From Neobacillus cucumis (GTDB lineage: Bacteria; Bacillota; Bacilli; Bacillales; Cytobacillaceae): a stretch of DNA of 47,401 nucleotides. The stretch covers positions 1 to 47,401 of the forward strand of contig NZ_JAFBEX010000032.1 of NCBI RefSeq assembly GCF_016908975.1. The letters run 5' to 3'. A program made the position numbers and the translations under genes. Below the pieces are notes generated by a model. That model was not told where the DNA came from and did not search any database. It saw nothing but the letters and a program-made list of their open reading frames with translations. Below are positions 39,737 to 47,401 of this stretch, one piece after another (position 1 is the first letter of the stretch; the number at the start of each line of letters is the position of its first letter).

Positions 39737-40810
39737 TTATAGATGACGGTCCGTATAAAGCCGGTCTTTAATTAATTTAAACCCCTCTTTAATTTTCTTT
39801 GCCCGAACTTCCCCAATTCCCTCCACATCATCAAGCTCTTCAACGGTTGCTGTTATGATTTTAGCCAGTTCCCCAAAAGAACTGATTAGGTTCTCTATGA
39901 TAATGGAAGGCAATCTAGGAATTTTATTGAGAATTCGATAACCGCGCGGAAATTTATTTTCATCGAGATGGACATAGCCAAGATAACCCATTAATTTCAA
40001 CAACACCATGTCCTCAATCGTTCCGCTATTTGCCAGTGACTGCATTCGCAAAAGCACATCCCGAGCCTGGATATCGCGTTCAAAAGCATAATCTTTGATT
40101 ATCAGCATGATTTCTTCTTCAAGATCGGTTAAGATTTCATTCATTTGTAGACGAATTAGCCTGCCCTCAGTCCCAAGCTCATGCAAGAAGGTTAATAGTT
40201 CATTTTTTATCTTTAAGACCATTTCAAAACGATGGAGAACGAGTAAGAAGTCATTATATGTCACCGACTCCTCAAACTCTAAAATACTTAAATTGGTGAT
40301 GCTATGTTCAAGTACCACTTTATATTTTTCAAGTGTCTGAATGGCCTGATTTGCCTTTGTTAATATAACGGCAATATCTTTTAACGCATATCGAAAGTTC
40401 CCTTGATATAAGGTAATAACATTTCTCCTTTGTGAAATAGCTATCACCAATGCTTTTGTTTGTTTAGCCACTCGCTCTGCTGTCCGGTGCCGCATACCTG
40501 TTTCCGTTGACGGAATCTCCGAATTAGGTGCCAACTGGGCATTGGCAAATAAAATCTTGTTACCTAATTCATTCAATATGATGGCTCCATCCATTTTAGC
40601 AAGCTCATATAAATAGCTTGGTGAAAAAGGACAATTGATCGAAAATCCGCCATCCACAATACCTTTTACCTTTTCATTATAACCGATCACAATGAGCCCG
40701 CCCGTCTTGGCTCGCAATACATTATCAATTCCCTCCCGAAGAGGCGCACCAGGGGCAATGAACTGCAATACATCACTTACAGTCTGCTCTCCAAGTTTCT
40801 TTATTTCCAT
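39737..40810 (-). CDS. disA: DNA integrity scanning protein, diadenylate cyclase DisA
   Basis: 357 residues. The N-terminal DAC domain has the catalytic DGA (residues 74-76) and RHR (107-109, in GMRHRTAER), both needed to make c-di-AMP from two ATP. A helical linker and a C-terminal helix-hairpin-helix domain (VEELDDVEGIGEVRAKKIKEG, near 325-345) bind branched DNA. DisA scans for DNA damage during sporulation, and RadA, encoded just upstream, modulates its activity. Only three bases separate radA and disA. Confidence 0.97.
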   Translation of the reverse strand: MEIKKLGEQTVSDVLQFIAPGAPLREGIDNVLRAKTGGLIVIGYNEKVKGIVDGGFSINCPFSPSYLYELAKMDGAIILNELGNKILFANAQLAPNSEIPSTETGMRHRTAERVAKQTKALVIAISQRRNVITLYQGNFRYALKDIAVILTKANQAIQTLEKYKVVLEHSITNLSILEFEESVTYNDFLLVLHRFEMVLKIKNELLTFLHELGTEGRLIRLQMNEILTDLEEEIMLIIKDYAFERDIQARDVLLRMQSLANSGTIEDMVLLKLMGYLGYVHLDENKFPRGYRILNKIPRLPSIIIENLISSFGELAKIITATVEELDDVEGIGEVRAKKIKEGFKLIKDRLYTDRHL

Positions 40811-40813
40811 CTG

Positions 40814-42196
40814 CTACCCTCCTAACGCTGCTTTTAGTGCCTCGCTTACAGAGGAAACTCCAATAAGCTTTACACCTTTTGGTCCTGTCCAGCCGCTTAA
40901 ATTATTAGCCGGTAAAATCACACGCTCAAAGCCTAATTTTGCCGCTTCTTGAACGCGTTGTTCAATCCTTGAGACCCTTCTTACCTCACCAGTCAAACCC
41001 ACTTCACCAATAATACAATCCGTTGGCCTTGTTGGCTGATCTCTAAAGCTAGAGGCAATACTTACAGCAATCGCTAAATCGATGGCTGGTTCATCCAATT
41101 TTACTCCGCCTGCTACCTTTAAATAAGCATCTTGATTAGCCAGAAGCATCCCCACACGCTTCTCTAAAACCGCCATTAATAGCGGTACCCGATTATGGTC
41201 AATACCCGTTGCCATTCTTCGTGGATTTCCAAAGCTCGTAGGAGAGATAAGCGCCTGTATCTCCACGAGAACGGGACGTGTTCCTTCCATTGAGGCAACA
41301 ACCGTCGATCCTGCCGCACCGCGAGAACGCTCCTCCAAGAAAATCTCTGAAGGATTTCCCACTTCTTCAAGCCCAAATTCCTTCATCTCAAAGATGCCCA
41401 TTTCATTTGTAGAGCCAAAACGGTTTTTAACGGCTCTTAGGATTCTGTAGGTATGATGTCTTTCCCCTTCAAAGTAAAGGACAGTATCGACCATATGTTC
41501 TAATAGCCTTGGACCTGCAATGGAACCTTCCTTCGTTACATGCCCGACAATAAATATGGCAATTCCTTTGGTTTTTCCAATCCGCATTAATTCAGCCGTA
41601 CATTCCCGTACTTGAGAAACACTGCCAGGTGCAGAAGTGACTTCTGGATGGAAAACGGTTTGAATGGAGTCTATAATCACAAAGCTTGGATTCTCACTGT
41701 CAATCGTCCGGTTAATTTCTTCAAGATTGGTTTCTGCATACACTAGCAGGTTTTCTGATGAAATCCCTAGCCGTTCCGCACGAAGCTTCGTCTGTCTTAA
41801 CGATTCTTCACCTGATATGTAAAGAACAGAATTCCCTTTGTTCGCCAGCTGTGAGGAGACCTGTAGAAGAAGGGTAGATTTCCCTATTCCAGGGTCACCG
41901 CCAATCAATACTAATGAACCCTTAACGACACCACCACCAAGAACGCGGTTAAGCTCTTGTAAATCCGTTAAAATTCTGGGTTCGTTCTCCATTTCAATCG
42001 CGTTAATCCGCATTGGTTTGGTTAATAGATTAGCACCGGGCTGAGTATGAGCAAATGCCCCTCTTCTGGCAGTACCTGTAACCTCCACTTCCTCGACCAT
42101 CTTATTCCATTGTCCACAACCAGGGCATTTCCCCATCCATTTTGGAGATTCATAGCCACAGTCTTGACAGATAAACTTGGTTTTCCGTTTGACCAT
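40814..42196 (-). CDS. radA: DNA repair protein RadA/Sms
   Basis: 460 residues. N-terminal zinc finger (Cys10, Cys13, Cys24, Cys27, in FICQDCGYESPKWMGKCPGC), a RecA-like ATPase with Walker A GDPGIGKST (about 100-108), the RadA-specific KNRFG motif (VKNRFGSTNEMG), and a C-terminal Lon-protease-like domain (VRRVSRIEQRVQEAAKLGF region). RadA is a branch-migration helicase in recombination. The start at 42196 is close to the Bacillus form; a frame extending 35 codons upstream runs through the clpC terminator and is not credible. Confidence 0.96.
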   Translation of the reverse strand: MVKRKTKFICQDCGYESPKWMGKCPGCGQWNKMVEEVEVTGTARRGAFAHTQPGANLLTKPMRINAIEMENEPRILTDLQELNRVLGGGVVKGSLVLIGGDPGIGKSTLLLQVSSQLANKGNSVLYISGEESLRQTKLRAERLGISSENLLVYAETNLEEINRTIDSENPSFVIIDSIQTVFHPEVTSAPGSVSQVRECTAELMRIGKTKGIAIFIVGHVTKEGSIAGPRLLEHMVDTVLYFEGERHHTYRILRAVKNRFGSTNEMGIFEMKEFGLEEVGNPSEIFLEERSRGAAGSTVVASMEGTRPVLVEIQALISPTSFGNPRRMATGIDHNRVPLLMAVLEKRVGMLLANQDAYLKVAGGVKLDEPAIDLAIAVSIASSFRDQPTRPTDCIIGEVGLTGEVRRVSRIEQRVQEAAKLGFERVILPANNLSGWTGPKGVKLIGVSSVSEALKAALGG

Positions 42197-42253
42197 TCCC
42201 TTCAAACCTTTCCTAAAACTATTGTGCAATAGCCTATTAGCAATTTTACAAAT

Positions 42254-42297
42254 GAAAAAAGAGGTACACGGGTTGGCTTTATTCACGTGTACCTCTT
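42254..42297 (-). terminator. Terminator after clpC
   Basis: Stem AAGAGGTACACG / CGTGTACCTCTT around a loop of about 17 nt, followed by TTTTTTC on the minus strand. It lies between the clpC stop (42340) and the radA start (42196) and should end the CtsR-controlled operon. Confidence 0.9.
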
Positions 42298-42339
42298 GCA
42301 TGTGTGGTTAGACACTAAAATTATTCATTAATCGTATAA

Positions 42340-44781
42340 TTATTTTGCTAAACTTGTTTGTTCCGCCATTCTAACAACGAACTCACCATTCACTACATCT
42401 ATTATAGCATGTTGACCCGTTAATAACGTTCCCTTTAATAATTCTTCAGAAAGACGATCTTCAATATGCTTTTGAATCGCACGGCGGAGAGGTCTTGCTC
42501 CGTACTCCGGATCGTAGCCTTCTTGAGAGATTTTCTCTTTAGCTGCTGATGTTAATTCTAACGAGATATTTTGTTCTTTCAATCGTTTTACCAGTTGATC
42601 TGATAATAGAGTAACGATTTCTTCAAGATGCTTTTTCTCTAAAGCATGGAAAACAATAATTTCATCGATACGATTCAGGAATTCTGGACGGAAGGCCTTT
42701 TTCAGTTCGTCCATGACCTTGCCCTTCATATCTTTGTAATCCTGTGCTCCATCTTGAATATTGAAGCCTACATATTTATTTCTCTTTAATGCTTCTGCCC
42801 CTACATTGGAAGTCATAATAAGAACAGTATTTCGGAAATCGACCGTTCTACCCTTTGAATCGGTTAAGCGGCCATCTTCAAGAACTTGCAGCAGGATATT
42901 AAAGACATCTGGATGTGCCTTTTCAATCTCATCCAGTAAGATAACTGAGTATGGTTTTCTACGAACCTTTTCAGTTAATTGTCCGCCCTCTTCATAACCG
43001 ACATATCCTGGAGGTGAACCTACAAGGCGGGAAGTAGAATGTTTCTCCATGTACTCAGACATATCGATTCGAATCATCGAATCCTCATCACCGAACATGG
43101 CTTCCGCTAGAGCACGGGCTAGTTCTGTTTTACCTACACCAGTAGGACCAAGGAAGACAAAAGAACCAATTGGACGTTTTGGATCCTTTAATCCCGCTCT
43201 CGCACGACGCACAGCCTTAGAAACGGCAATAACTGCTTCTTCTTGCCCAATAACACGGGAGTGCAGAGATTCTTCTAAATTCAACAATTTCGCCGTTTCA
43301 GTTTCTGCAAGTTTAGAGACTGGTACACCCGTCCAGCTTGATACGACACTGGCAATATCCTCTACGGTTACTTCATTATTTTCTTTACCTTGTTTTTCTT
43401 TCCACGTTTTCTTCGTTTCCTCCAACTGTTCACGGAGACGCTGCTCTGTATCTCTTAAAGAAGCTGCTTTCTCGAATTCTTGACTTTGAACCGCTGAATC
43501 CTTCTCTTTTCTAACGTCCTCAAGTTTAACCTCTAACTCTTTTAAATTTGGAGGCGTTGTATAAGAACGAAGTCTTACCTTTGAACCCGCTTCATCAATT
43601 AAGTCAATTGCTTTGTCAGGTAAGAATCGGTCTGAGATATAACGGTCGGACAGCTTAACCGCTGCATCGATGGCTTCATCCGTAATTGAAACACGGTGAT
43701 GGGCCTCGTAACGGTCGCGCAAGCCTGCTAGAATTTGAATAGATTCTTCAAGAGTTGGCTCATCCACACGAATTGGCTGGAAGCGGCGTTCAAGGGCAGC
43801 ATCTTTTTCAATATATTTACGATATTCATCAAGTGTCGTTGCACCAATACATTGAAGCTCACCGCGGGCAAGAGATGGCTTTAAGATGTTAGAGGCGTCA
43901 ATGGCCCCTTCTGCACCCCCTGCACCAATTAAGGTGTGCAATTCGTCAATAAATAGAATAATATTTCCGGCTTGACGAATTTCATCCATTACCTTCTTCA
44001 AGCGGTCTTCAAACTCACCACGATATTTCGTTCCTGCCACGACTGTTCCCATATCAAGTGTCATTACACGCTTATCACGAAGAATCTCGGGCACTTCATT
44101 GTTGACAATTTGCTGAGCAAGCCCTTCGGCAATCGCCGTTTTACCAACACCAGGCTCGCCAATCAATACCGGATTATTTTTCGTTCTGCGGCTTAATACC
44201 TCAATGACACGCTGAATTTCTTTACTACGCCCAATCACGGGGTCCAGACTGCCTTCACGTGCAATGGCGGTTAAATCCCTTGCAAGACTATCTAGTGTAG
44301 GTGTATTCGCGCTAACAGATGCTCCGCCTTGGTGTGAGCTGGACTCATTACTGCCTAATAGCTGAAGGACTTGCTGACGGGCCTTATTTAAACTAACTCC
44401 AAGGTTGTTTAATACCCTTGCTGCAACACCTTCTCCTTCACGGATTAGACCAAGGAGGATATGTTCTGTACCCACATAGGAATGTCCTAATTTTCGAGCC
44501 TCATCCATTGACAATTCAATAACCTTTTTAGCTCTCGGAGTATAGTGAATGGTTTGAGATGTTTCCTGTCCTTTGCCGATTAAATTTTCGACTTCTTTTT
44601 GAATTTTTTCAGATCCTAAACCAAGGCCATAAAGGGCTTTTGCCGCAATCCCTTCACCTTCGCGTACAAGTCCTAATAAAACATGCTCAGTTCCAATGTT
44701 ATTGTGACCTAGACGAATTGCTTCCTCTTGTGCCAGTGCTAGAACCTTTTGTGCCCTTTCAGTAAAACGTCCAAACATCAT
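42340..44781 (-). CDS. clpC: ATP-dependent Clp protease ATPase subunit ClpC
   Basis: 813 residues, Hsp100 unfoldase that works with ClpP and the adaptors McsB and MecA. Two N-terminal repeats (RFTERAQKVLALAQEEAIRLG and RAKKVIELSMDEARKLGHSYV, the latter divided as KKVIELSMDEARKLGH) bind phospho-arginine substrates and MecA. AAA domain 1 has GEPGVGKT near 207-214, then a coiled-coil M domain with a UVR-like segment (QEFEKAASLRDTEQRLREQL, about 418-437), and AAA domain 2 has GPTGVGKT near 545-552. The VGF-type loop that contacts ClpP (KYVGFN) is present. ATG behind GAGGAGG; 17 bp after mcsB. Confidence 0.98.
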   Translation of the reverse strand: MMFGRFTERAQKVLALAQEEAIRLGHNNIGTEHVLLGLVREGEGIAAKALYGLGLGSEKIQKEVENLIGKGQETSQTIHYTPRAKKVIELSMDEARKLGHSYVGTEHILLGLIREGEGVAARVLNNLGVSLNKARQQVLQLLGSNESSSHQGGASVSANTPTLDSLARDLTAIAREGSLDPVIGRSKEIQRVIEVLSRRTKNNPVLIGEPGVGKTAIAEGLAQQIVNNEVPEILRDKRVMTLDMGTVVAGTKYRGEFEDRLKKVMDEIRQAGNIILFIDELHTLIGAGGAEGAIDASNILKPSLARGELQCIGATTLDEYRKYIEKDAALERRFQPIRVDEPTLEESIQILAGLRDRYEAHHRVSITDEAIDAAVKLSDRYISDRFLPDKAIDLIDEAGSKVRLRSYTTPPNLKELEVKLEDVRKEKDSAVQSQEFEKAASLRDTEQRLREQLEETKKTWKEKQGKENNEVTVEDIASVVSSWTGVPVSKLAETETAKLLNLEESLHSRVIGQEEAVIAVSKAVRRARAGLKDPKRPIGSFVFLGPTGVGKTELARALAEAMFGDEDSMIRIDMSEYMEKHSTSRLVGSPPGYVGYEEGGQLTEKVRRKPYSVILLDEIEKAHPDVFNILLQVLEDGRLTDSKGRTVDFRNTVLIMTSNVGAEALKRNKYVGFNIQDGAQDYKDMKGKVMDELKKAFRPEFLNRIDEIIVFHALEKKHLEEIVTLLSDQLVKRLKEQNISLELTSAAKEKISQEGYDPEYGARPLRRAIQKHIEDRLSEELLKGTLLTGQHAIIDVVNGEFVVRMAEQTSLAK

Positions 44782-44798
44782 ATCCTCTTCCTCCTCAC

Positions 44799-45869
44799 CT
44801 ATTTTTCATTCTCCATGTTAATTCGGTCCCTAATTAATGCTGCCCTTCTAATATCCCTTTCATGGGGCCTTAATGGACCTCCTGCATATTGCTGAAGAAA
44901 ACCCGGCTGGGTTAAAATCATTAATTCATTTAAGATGGTTTTGGGCATATTATTTATATACCCCATATCTATTCCAAGCCGAACATCCGAAAGGCAGCGG
45001 GCTGCTTCCTTCGTTTCAATAATCCGGCTATTGGAAAGCACTCCTAAGGAACGGAACACCCTGTCTTCTAATTGTATGTTAGAAGTCTTGCGTAATGCTT
45101 CACGAGCGGACCTTTCTTGTGAAATAAGCTGACTAGCTACCCCTTTTAAATCACGGCTAATGTCCTCTTCTGATTTCCCAAGGGTAATCTGATTAGAAAT
45201 TTGAAAAATATTTCCTAATGCTTCACTGCCTTCACCGTAAATACCTCTTACAACAAGACCTAACTGGTGAATGGCTGGAATGATGCGATTAATTTGCTGT
45301 GTTAAAATTAATCCTGGTAAATGCATCATCACAGAAGCGCGAAGACCTGTTCCGACATTCGTTGGGCAGCTGGTTAAATAGCCATATTTTTCATCAAAAG
45401 CATAATGAATATTACTTTCAAGCCAATCATCTATTTCATTCGCAGCATGTAAAGCTTCTGCTATTTGCAGACCAGGGAACAAACACTGAATTCGAATATG
45501 ATCCTCTTCATTAATCATAATACTTACTTCTTCATTTTCTGTTAACAGAACAGCGCCATATGGAGAATCCTCAGCAAGCAGTGGACTGATTAAATGCTTT
45601 TCCACTAAAACCCGCTTTTGAAGGGGCTGTATTTCATCCATTTTCAATAAATCCATTTGCCCGAATTTCTTCACAGGGGAAGTAGTTAAAATATCTTCCA
45701 TTGTATGGATTATTACTTTTGCTTCTTCGTGTGAAAAAACAGTTGGAAATTTATAAGCTTCAAAATTTCGAGCCAAGCGGATTCGGGAACTAAGAACAAT
45801 ATCGGAATCAGGTCCCTCCTCGCTCATCCAGGAGCTGACAGCTTGATTAAAAAATCGCTCAAGCGACAT
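44799..45869 (-). CDS. mcsB: Protein arginine kinase McsB
   Basis: 356 residues, phosphagen-kinase fold. It marks proteins on arginine for degradation by ClpCP. The N-terminal catalytic region has DIVLSSRIRLARNFEAYKFP, and the central part has SCPTNVGTGLRASVMMHLP with the essential cysteine and NEEDHIRIQCLFPG. The C-terminal RPHERDIRRAALIRDRI is the phospho-arginine-binding DIRRA site. Start at the ATG 45869 (MSLERFF), behind GGGAGGTG; one base after the mcsA stop. Confidence 0.97.
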   Translation of the reverse strand: MSLERFFNQAVSSWMSEEGPDSDIVLSSRIRLARNFEAYKFPTVFSHEEAKVIIHTMEDILTTSPVKKFGQMDLLKMDEIQPLQKRVLVEKHLISPLLAEDSPYGAVLLTENEEVSIMINEEDHIRIQCLFPGLQIAEALHAANEIDDWLESNIHYAFDEKYGYLTSCPTNVGTGLRASVMMHLPGLILTQQINRIIPAIHQLGLVVRGIYGEGSEALGNIFQISNQITLGKSEEDISRDLKGVASQLISQERSAREALRKTSNIQLEDRVFRSLGVLSNSRIIETKEAARCLSDVRLGIDMGYINNMPKTILNELMILTQPGFLQQYAGGPLRPHERDIRRAALIRDRINMENEK

Positions 45870-45870
45870 G

Positions 45871-46419
45871 CTATTCACCTCCCTCTTCATTTCCAGCTAA
45901 CTGTTTCTCAAGTAAGCGAATTTGATCACGGATTTCAGCTGCTTTTTCAAATTCCTCCTGGGAGATAGCTTCTCTTAAATCAATTTTATACTCTTCAATC
46001 TGTTTGCGAAGTTGGAACTCTCCGCCAATTCTTTTTGGTATTTTACCATTATGGGTCCAGTTTCCGCTATGGAGACGCTTTAAGACTGGATTTAGCTGTT
46101 CTTTAAAAGTCTCATAACAATGAGCACAGCCAAACTTGCCAACCTTTAAAAACTGCGAAAATGTCATAGAGCAATGCTGACATTGAAGAATCTCCTCTTG
46201 CTGGAAAGGATTTTGGCTCGGCTTTTGAAAGGTAGGGTCAATATTTAATAGACCTGCTAAAAGATTATTAAAGGCAAAACCCGATTCTCCGCTTAGCATA
46301 AACATTTCGCCTTTTTCCTGAGCGCACTTTTCACAAAGATGAACTTCCGTTTTTTCACCATTCATGATTTTGGTAAAATGAAGTGCCGCAGGTCTTTGAT
46401 TGCATTCTTGACAAATCAT
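45871..46419 (-). CDS. mcsA: McsB activator McsA (zinc protein with UVR domain)
   Basis: 182 residues. Two pairs of cysteines at the N-terminus (Cys3/Cys6 and Cys29/Cys32) and a second set in the middle (CQHC, then CAHC) form treble-clef-like zinc sites. The C-terminal UVR motif (EYKIDLREAISQEEFEKAAEIRDQIRLLE, about residues 145-173; core EEFEKAAEIRD) contacts McsB and ClpC. It stimulates the arginine kinase and links metal and oxidative stress to CtsR. It lies 25 bp after ctsR. Confidence 0.96.
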   Translation of the reverse strand: MICQECNQRPAALHFTKIMNGEKTEVHLCEKCAQEKGEMFMLSGESGFAFNNLLAGLLNIDPTFQKPSQNPFQQEEILQCQHCSMTFSQFLKVGKFGCAHCYETFKEQLNPVLKRLHSGNWTHNGKIPKRIGGEFQLRKQIEEYKIDLREAISQEEFEKAAEIRDQIRLLEKQLAGNEEGGE

Positions 46420-46444
46420 ATTCTCACCTCTTTAAGCTAGGCAA

Positions 46445-46906
46445 TTATTTATATTTTAAAGAAGTTAACATTGCTTTTAACATTCTAGCCCGTAATTCAT
46501 CTCGGTATGGAAGATCAATGTATAATACAGACCGGTCAATCACACTTAACATGATTTTTGCTTCTCGTTTAGTAATGATCTCTTCTTGAATAAGTCTTAC
46601 AATTACGTCTTCAGCACTTGCTTGACTTATTCGATTTTCGACAAGGGAAAGCAAATGGTCAATTAAATGGGCTAAGTCGTGGGATTGGACCTTCATTATT
46701 CGAATATATCCACCGCCGCCCCGCTTACTTTCAACAATATATCCTCTTTCGATCGTAAAACGGGTATTAATAACATAGTTTATTTGTGAAGGGACACATT
46801 GAAACTTATCAGCAATTTCGCTTCGCTTAATTTCTACAAGGTCTTCATCACTCATTTCCAAAACCTGCTTCAGATATTTTTCAATAATATCGGAGATGTT
46901 TCCCAT
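46445..46906 (-). CDS. ctsR: Transcriptional repressor CtsR
   Basis: 153 residues, dimeric repressor of clp and other heat-shock genes. The N-terminal winged helix domain includes KRSEIADKFQCVPSQINYVI as the recognition helix region. The wing carries the glycine-rich KRGGGGYIRI (Arg62, Gly63-66), the known heat sensor and a target of McsB. The C-terminal four-helix part (MMDRS-like SVIDRSVLYIDLP) mediates dimerisation. Start at 46906 with GGGAGGTGGG; five codons of upstream frame overlap that site. It represses its own operon through the operator at 46930-46946. Confidence 0.97.
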   Translation of the reverse strand: MGNISDIIEKYLKQVLEMSDEDLVEIKRSEIADKFQCVPSQINYVINTRFTIERGYIVESKRGGGGYIRIMKVQSHDLAHLIDHLLSLVENRISQASAEDVIVRLIQEEIITKREAKIMLSVIDRSVLYIDLPYRDELRARMLKAMLTSLKYK

Positions 46907-46929
46907 CTTCCCACCTCCCATCTTCTGAC

Positions 46930-46946
46930 TTTGACTATATTTGACT
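46930..46946 (-). promoter_or_regulatory. CtsR operator
   Basis: AGTCAAATATAGTCAAA on the minus strand, an exact match to the tandem heptamer consensus for CtsR (RGTCAAA-NAN-RGTCAAA). It overlaps the predicted transcription start region of ctsR and thus provides autoregulation. Confidence 0.95.
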
Positions 46947-46949
46947 TTA

Positions 46950-46978
46950 ATTATACTGAAAATTTAAGGAAGATGCAA
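46950..46978 (-). promoter_or_regulatory. SigmaA promoter of the ctsR operon
   Basis: Perfect TATAAT (46950-46955), a 17-bp spacer and TTGCAT (46973-46978) on the minus strand, immediately upstream of the CtsR operator. Confidence 0.82.
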
Positions 46979-47103
46979 CGATTCGCTATTACTGATTTTC
47001 TCCAAATTTCACGGTTGTAAAACCTCAAAACCTTAGAAAATAGAGTTGTTAATAGATTCGACTTTTTTCGTAATATTGGACTATCAAAAAAATAGTATGA
47101 TAA

Positions 47104-47237
47104 GAAAAGCGCAAGCGCCTTGGTCAGCCCCGACAAGCATAAGACTCTCCCAAAAGGAAGGCGCTTTTTGCCTTCCTTTGGGAGTGGCTTATGACCTCGA
47201 GGGGCTAGGCGCTGGAGCTGGACAATTCTCGAAGTCG
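47104..47237. repeat. Dispersed Bacillaceae hairpin repeat (copy A)
   Basis: On the plus strand it begins GAAAAGCGCAAGCGCCTTGG and CCCCGACAAGCATAAGAC, followed by a central hairpin (CCCAAAAGGAAGGC ... GCCTTCCTTTGGG) and closing arms TGGCTTATGACC, GGGGCTAGGCGCTGGAGCTG, GACAATTCTCG. The outer arms match copy B at 37566-37696 and truncated copy C at 35237-35291. It lies between the 5S rRNA terminator and ctsR. Confidence 0.87.
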
Positions 47238-47267
47238 AAATTTATACTTTCTTATCATTTAAATATA

Positions 47268-47303
47268 GACAAAAAAAGACAACCATTTTTGGTTGTCTTT
47301 TTT
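47268..47303 (-). terminator. Terminator of the rRNA operon
   Basis: Minus-strand AAAAAGACAACC-AAAAAT-GGTTGTCTTTTTTT, a perfect stem with a long U tract, a few bases after the 5S rRNA 3' end. Confidence 0.92.
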
Positions 47304-47306
47304 ATT

Positions 47307-47401
<95 letters not shown>

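Noticed and set aside
40814..42301. Longer RadA starting at 42301 (495 residues)
   Set aside because: The extension is translated from the clpC terminator and has no counterpart in RadA proteins.
46990..47040. Possible sigmaB promoter upstream of ctsR (GTTTTA, 14 bp, GGAGAA on the minus strand)
   Set aside because: Some relatives have a sigmaB start here, but the -10 GGAGAA is too far from GGGTAT to call it.
46951..47136. 61-residue minus-strand frame upstream of ctsR
   Set aside because: It overlaps the ctsR promoter and the repeat edge; composition is that of AT-rich non-coding DNA.

Overview
The window is a compact, colinear stretch of a Bacillaceae chromosome (low-GC Firmicute). Almost every protein reads as a close relative of its Bacillus subtilis counterpart and gene order matches B. 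subtilis almost gene for gene: rrn operon - ctsR-mcsA-mcsB-clpC-radA-disA-yacL-ispD-ispF-gltX-cysE-cysS-mrnC-rlmB-rae1-sigH-rpmGB-secE-nusG-rplKAJL-ybxB-rpoBC-rplGB-rpsL-rpsG-fusA-tuf-S10/spc/alpha ribosomal clusters-rpoA. Some details (three dispersed Bacillaceae-type repeats, a lost map gene, no ybaC-type gene between tuf and rpsJ) show it is not B. subtilis itself. I cannot fix the genus from sequence reading alone. All recognised genes lie on the minus strand, so transcription runs from 47401 towards 1.

Layout in transcription order: (1) 47401-47100, the 3' part of a 5S rRNA, its terminator and a dispersed hairpin repeat. (2) 46978-42254, the CtsR-controlled heat-shock operon (ctsR, mcsA, mcsB, clpC), with an exact CtsR operator and a terminator. 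(3) 42196-36776, DNA repair and c-di-AMP (radA, disA), the PIN/TRAM membrane protein yacL, isoprenoid genes ispD and ispF, then gltX. Two repeats sit here, and one supplies the last codons of ispD. (4) 35322-30454, a Cys T-box in front of cysE-cysS, then mrnC, rlmB, rae1 and sigH. (5) 30419-22111, rpmGB, secE, nusG, rplK, rplA, L10 leader, rplJ, rplL, ybxB, rpoB, rpoC. (6) 18340-13493, the str cluster (rplGB, rpsL, rpsG, fusA, tuf). (7) 13119-1, the S10-spc-alpha superoperon from rpsJ to the start of rpoA.

The genes form the core of gene expression: ribosomal proteins, translation factors, RNA polymerase, NusG, Sec translocation, two aminoacyl-tRNA synthetases and RNA maturation enzymes, together with protein quality control.

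The most interesting non-routine observation is between adk and infA. In relatives such as B. subtilis this position holds map (methionine aminopeptidase). Here only 277 bp remain, and they carry a frameshifted, stop-riddled relic of the middle of map (1526-1693). Other points worth attention are the repeat family (three copies, one truncated inside the cysE leader, one forming the IspD C-terminus), a GC-rich inverted-repeat element at 36885-37018, a strong hairpin right at the predicted 5' end of tuf mRNA, and several structured ribosomal-protein leaders. I found no CRISPR array, phage, transposase, toxin-antitoxin or defence gene, and no clear undescribed multi-gene system.
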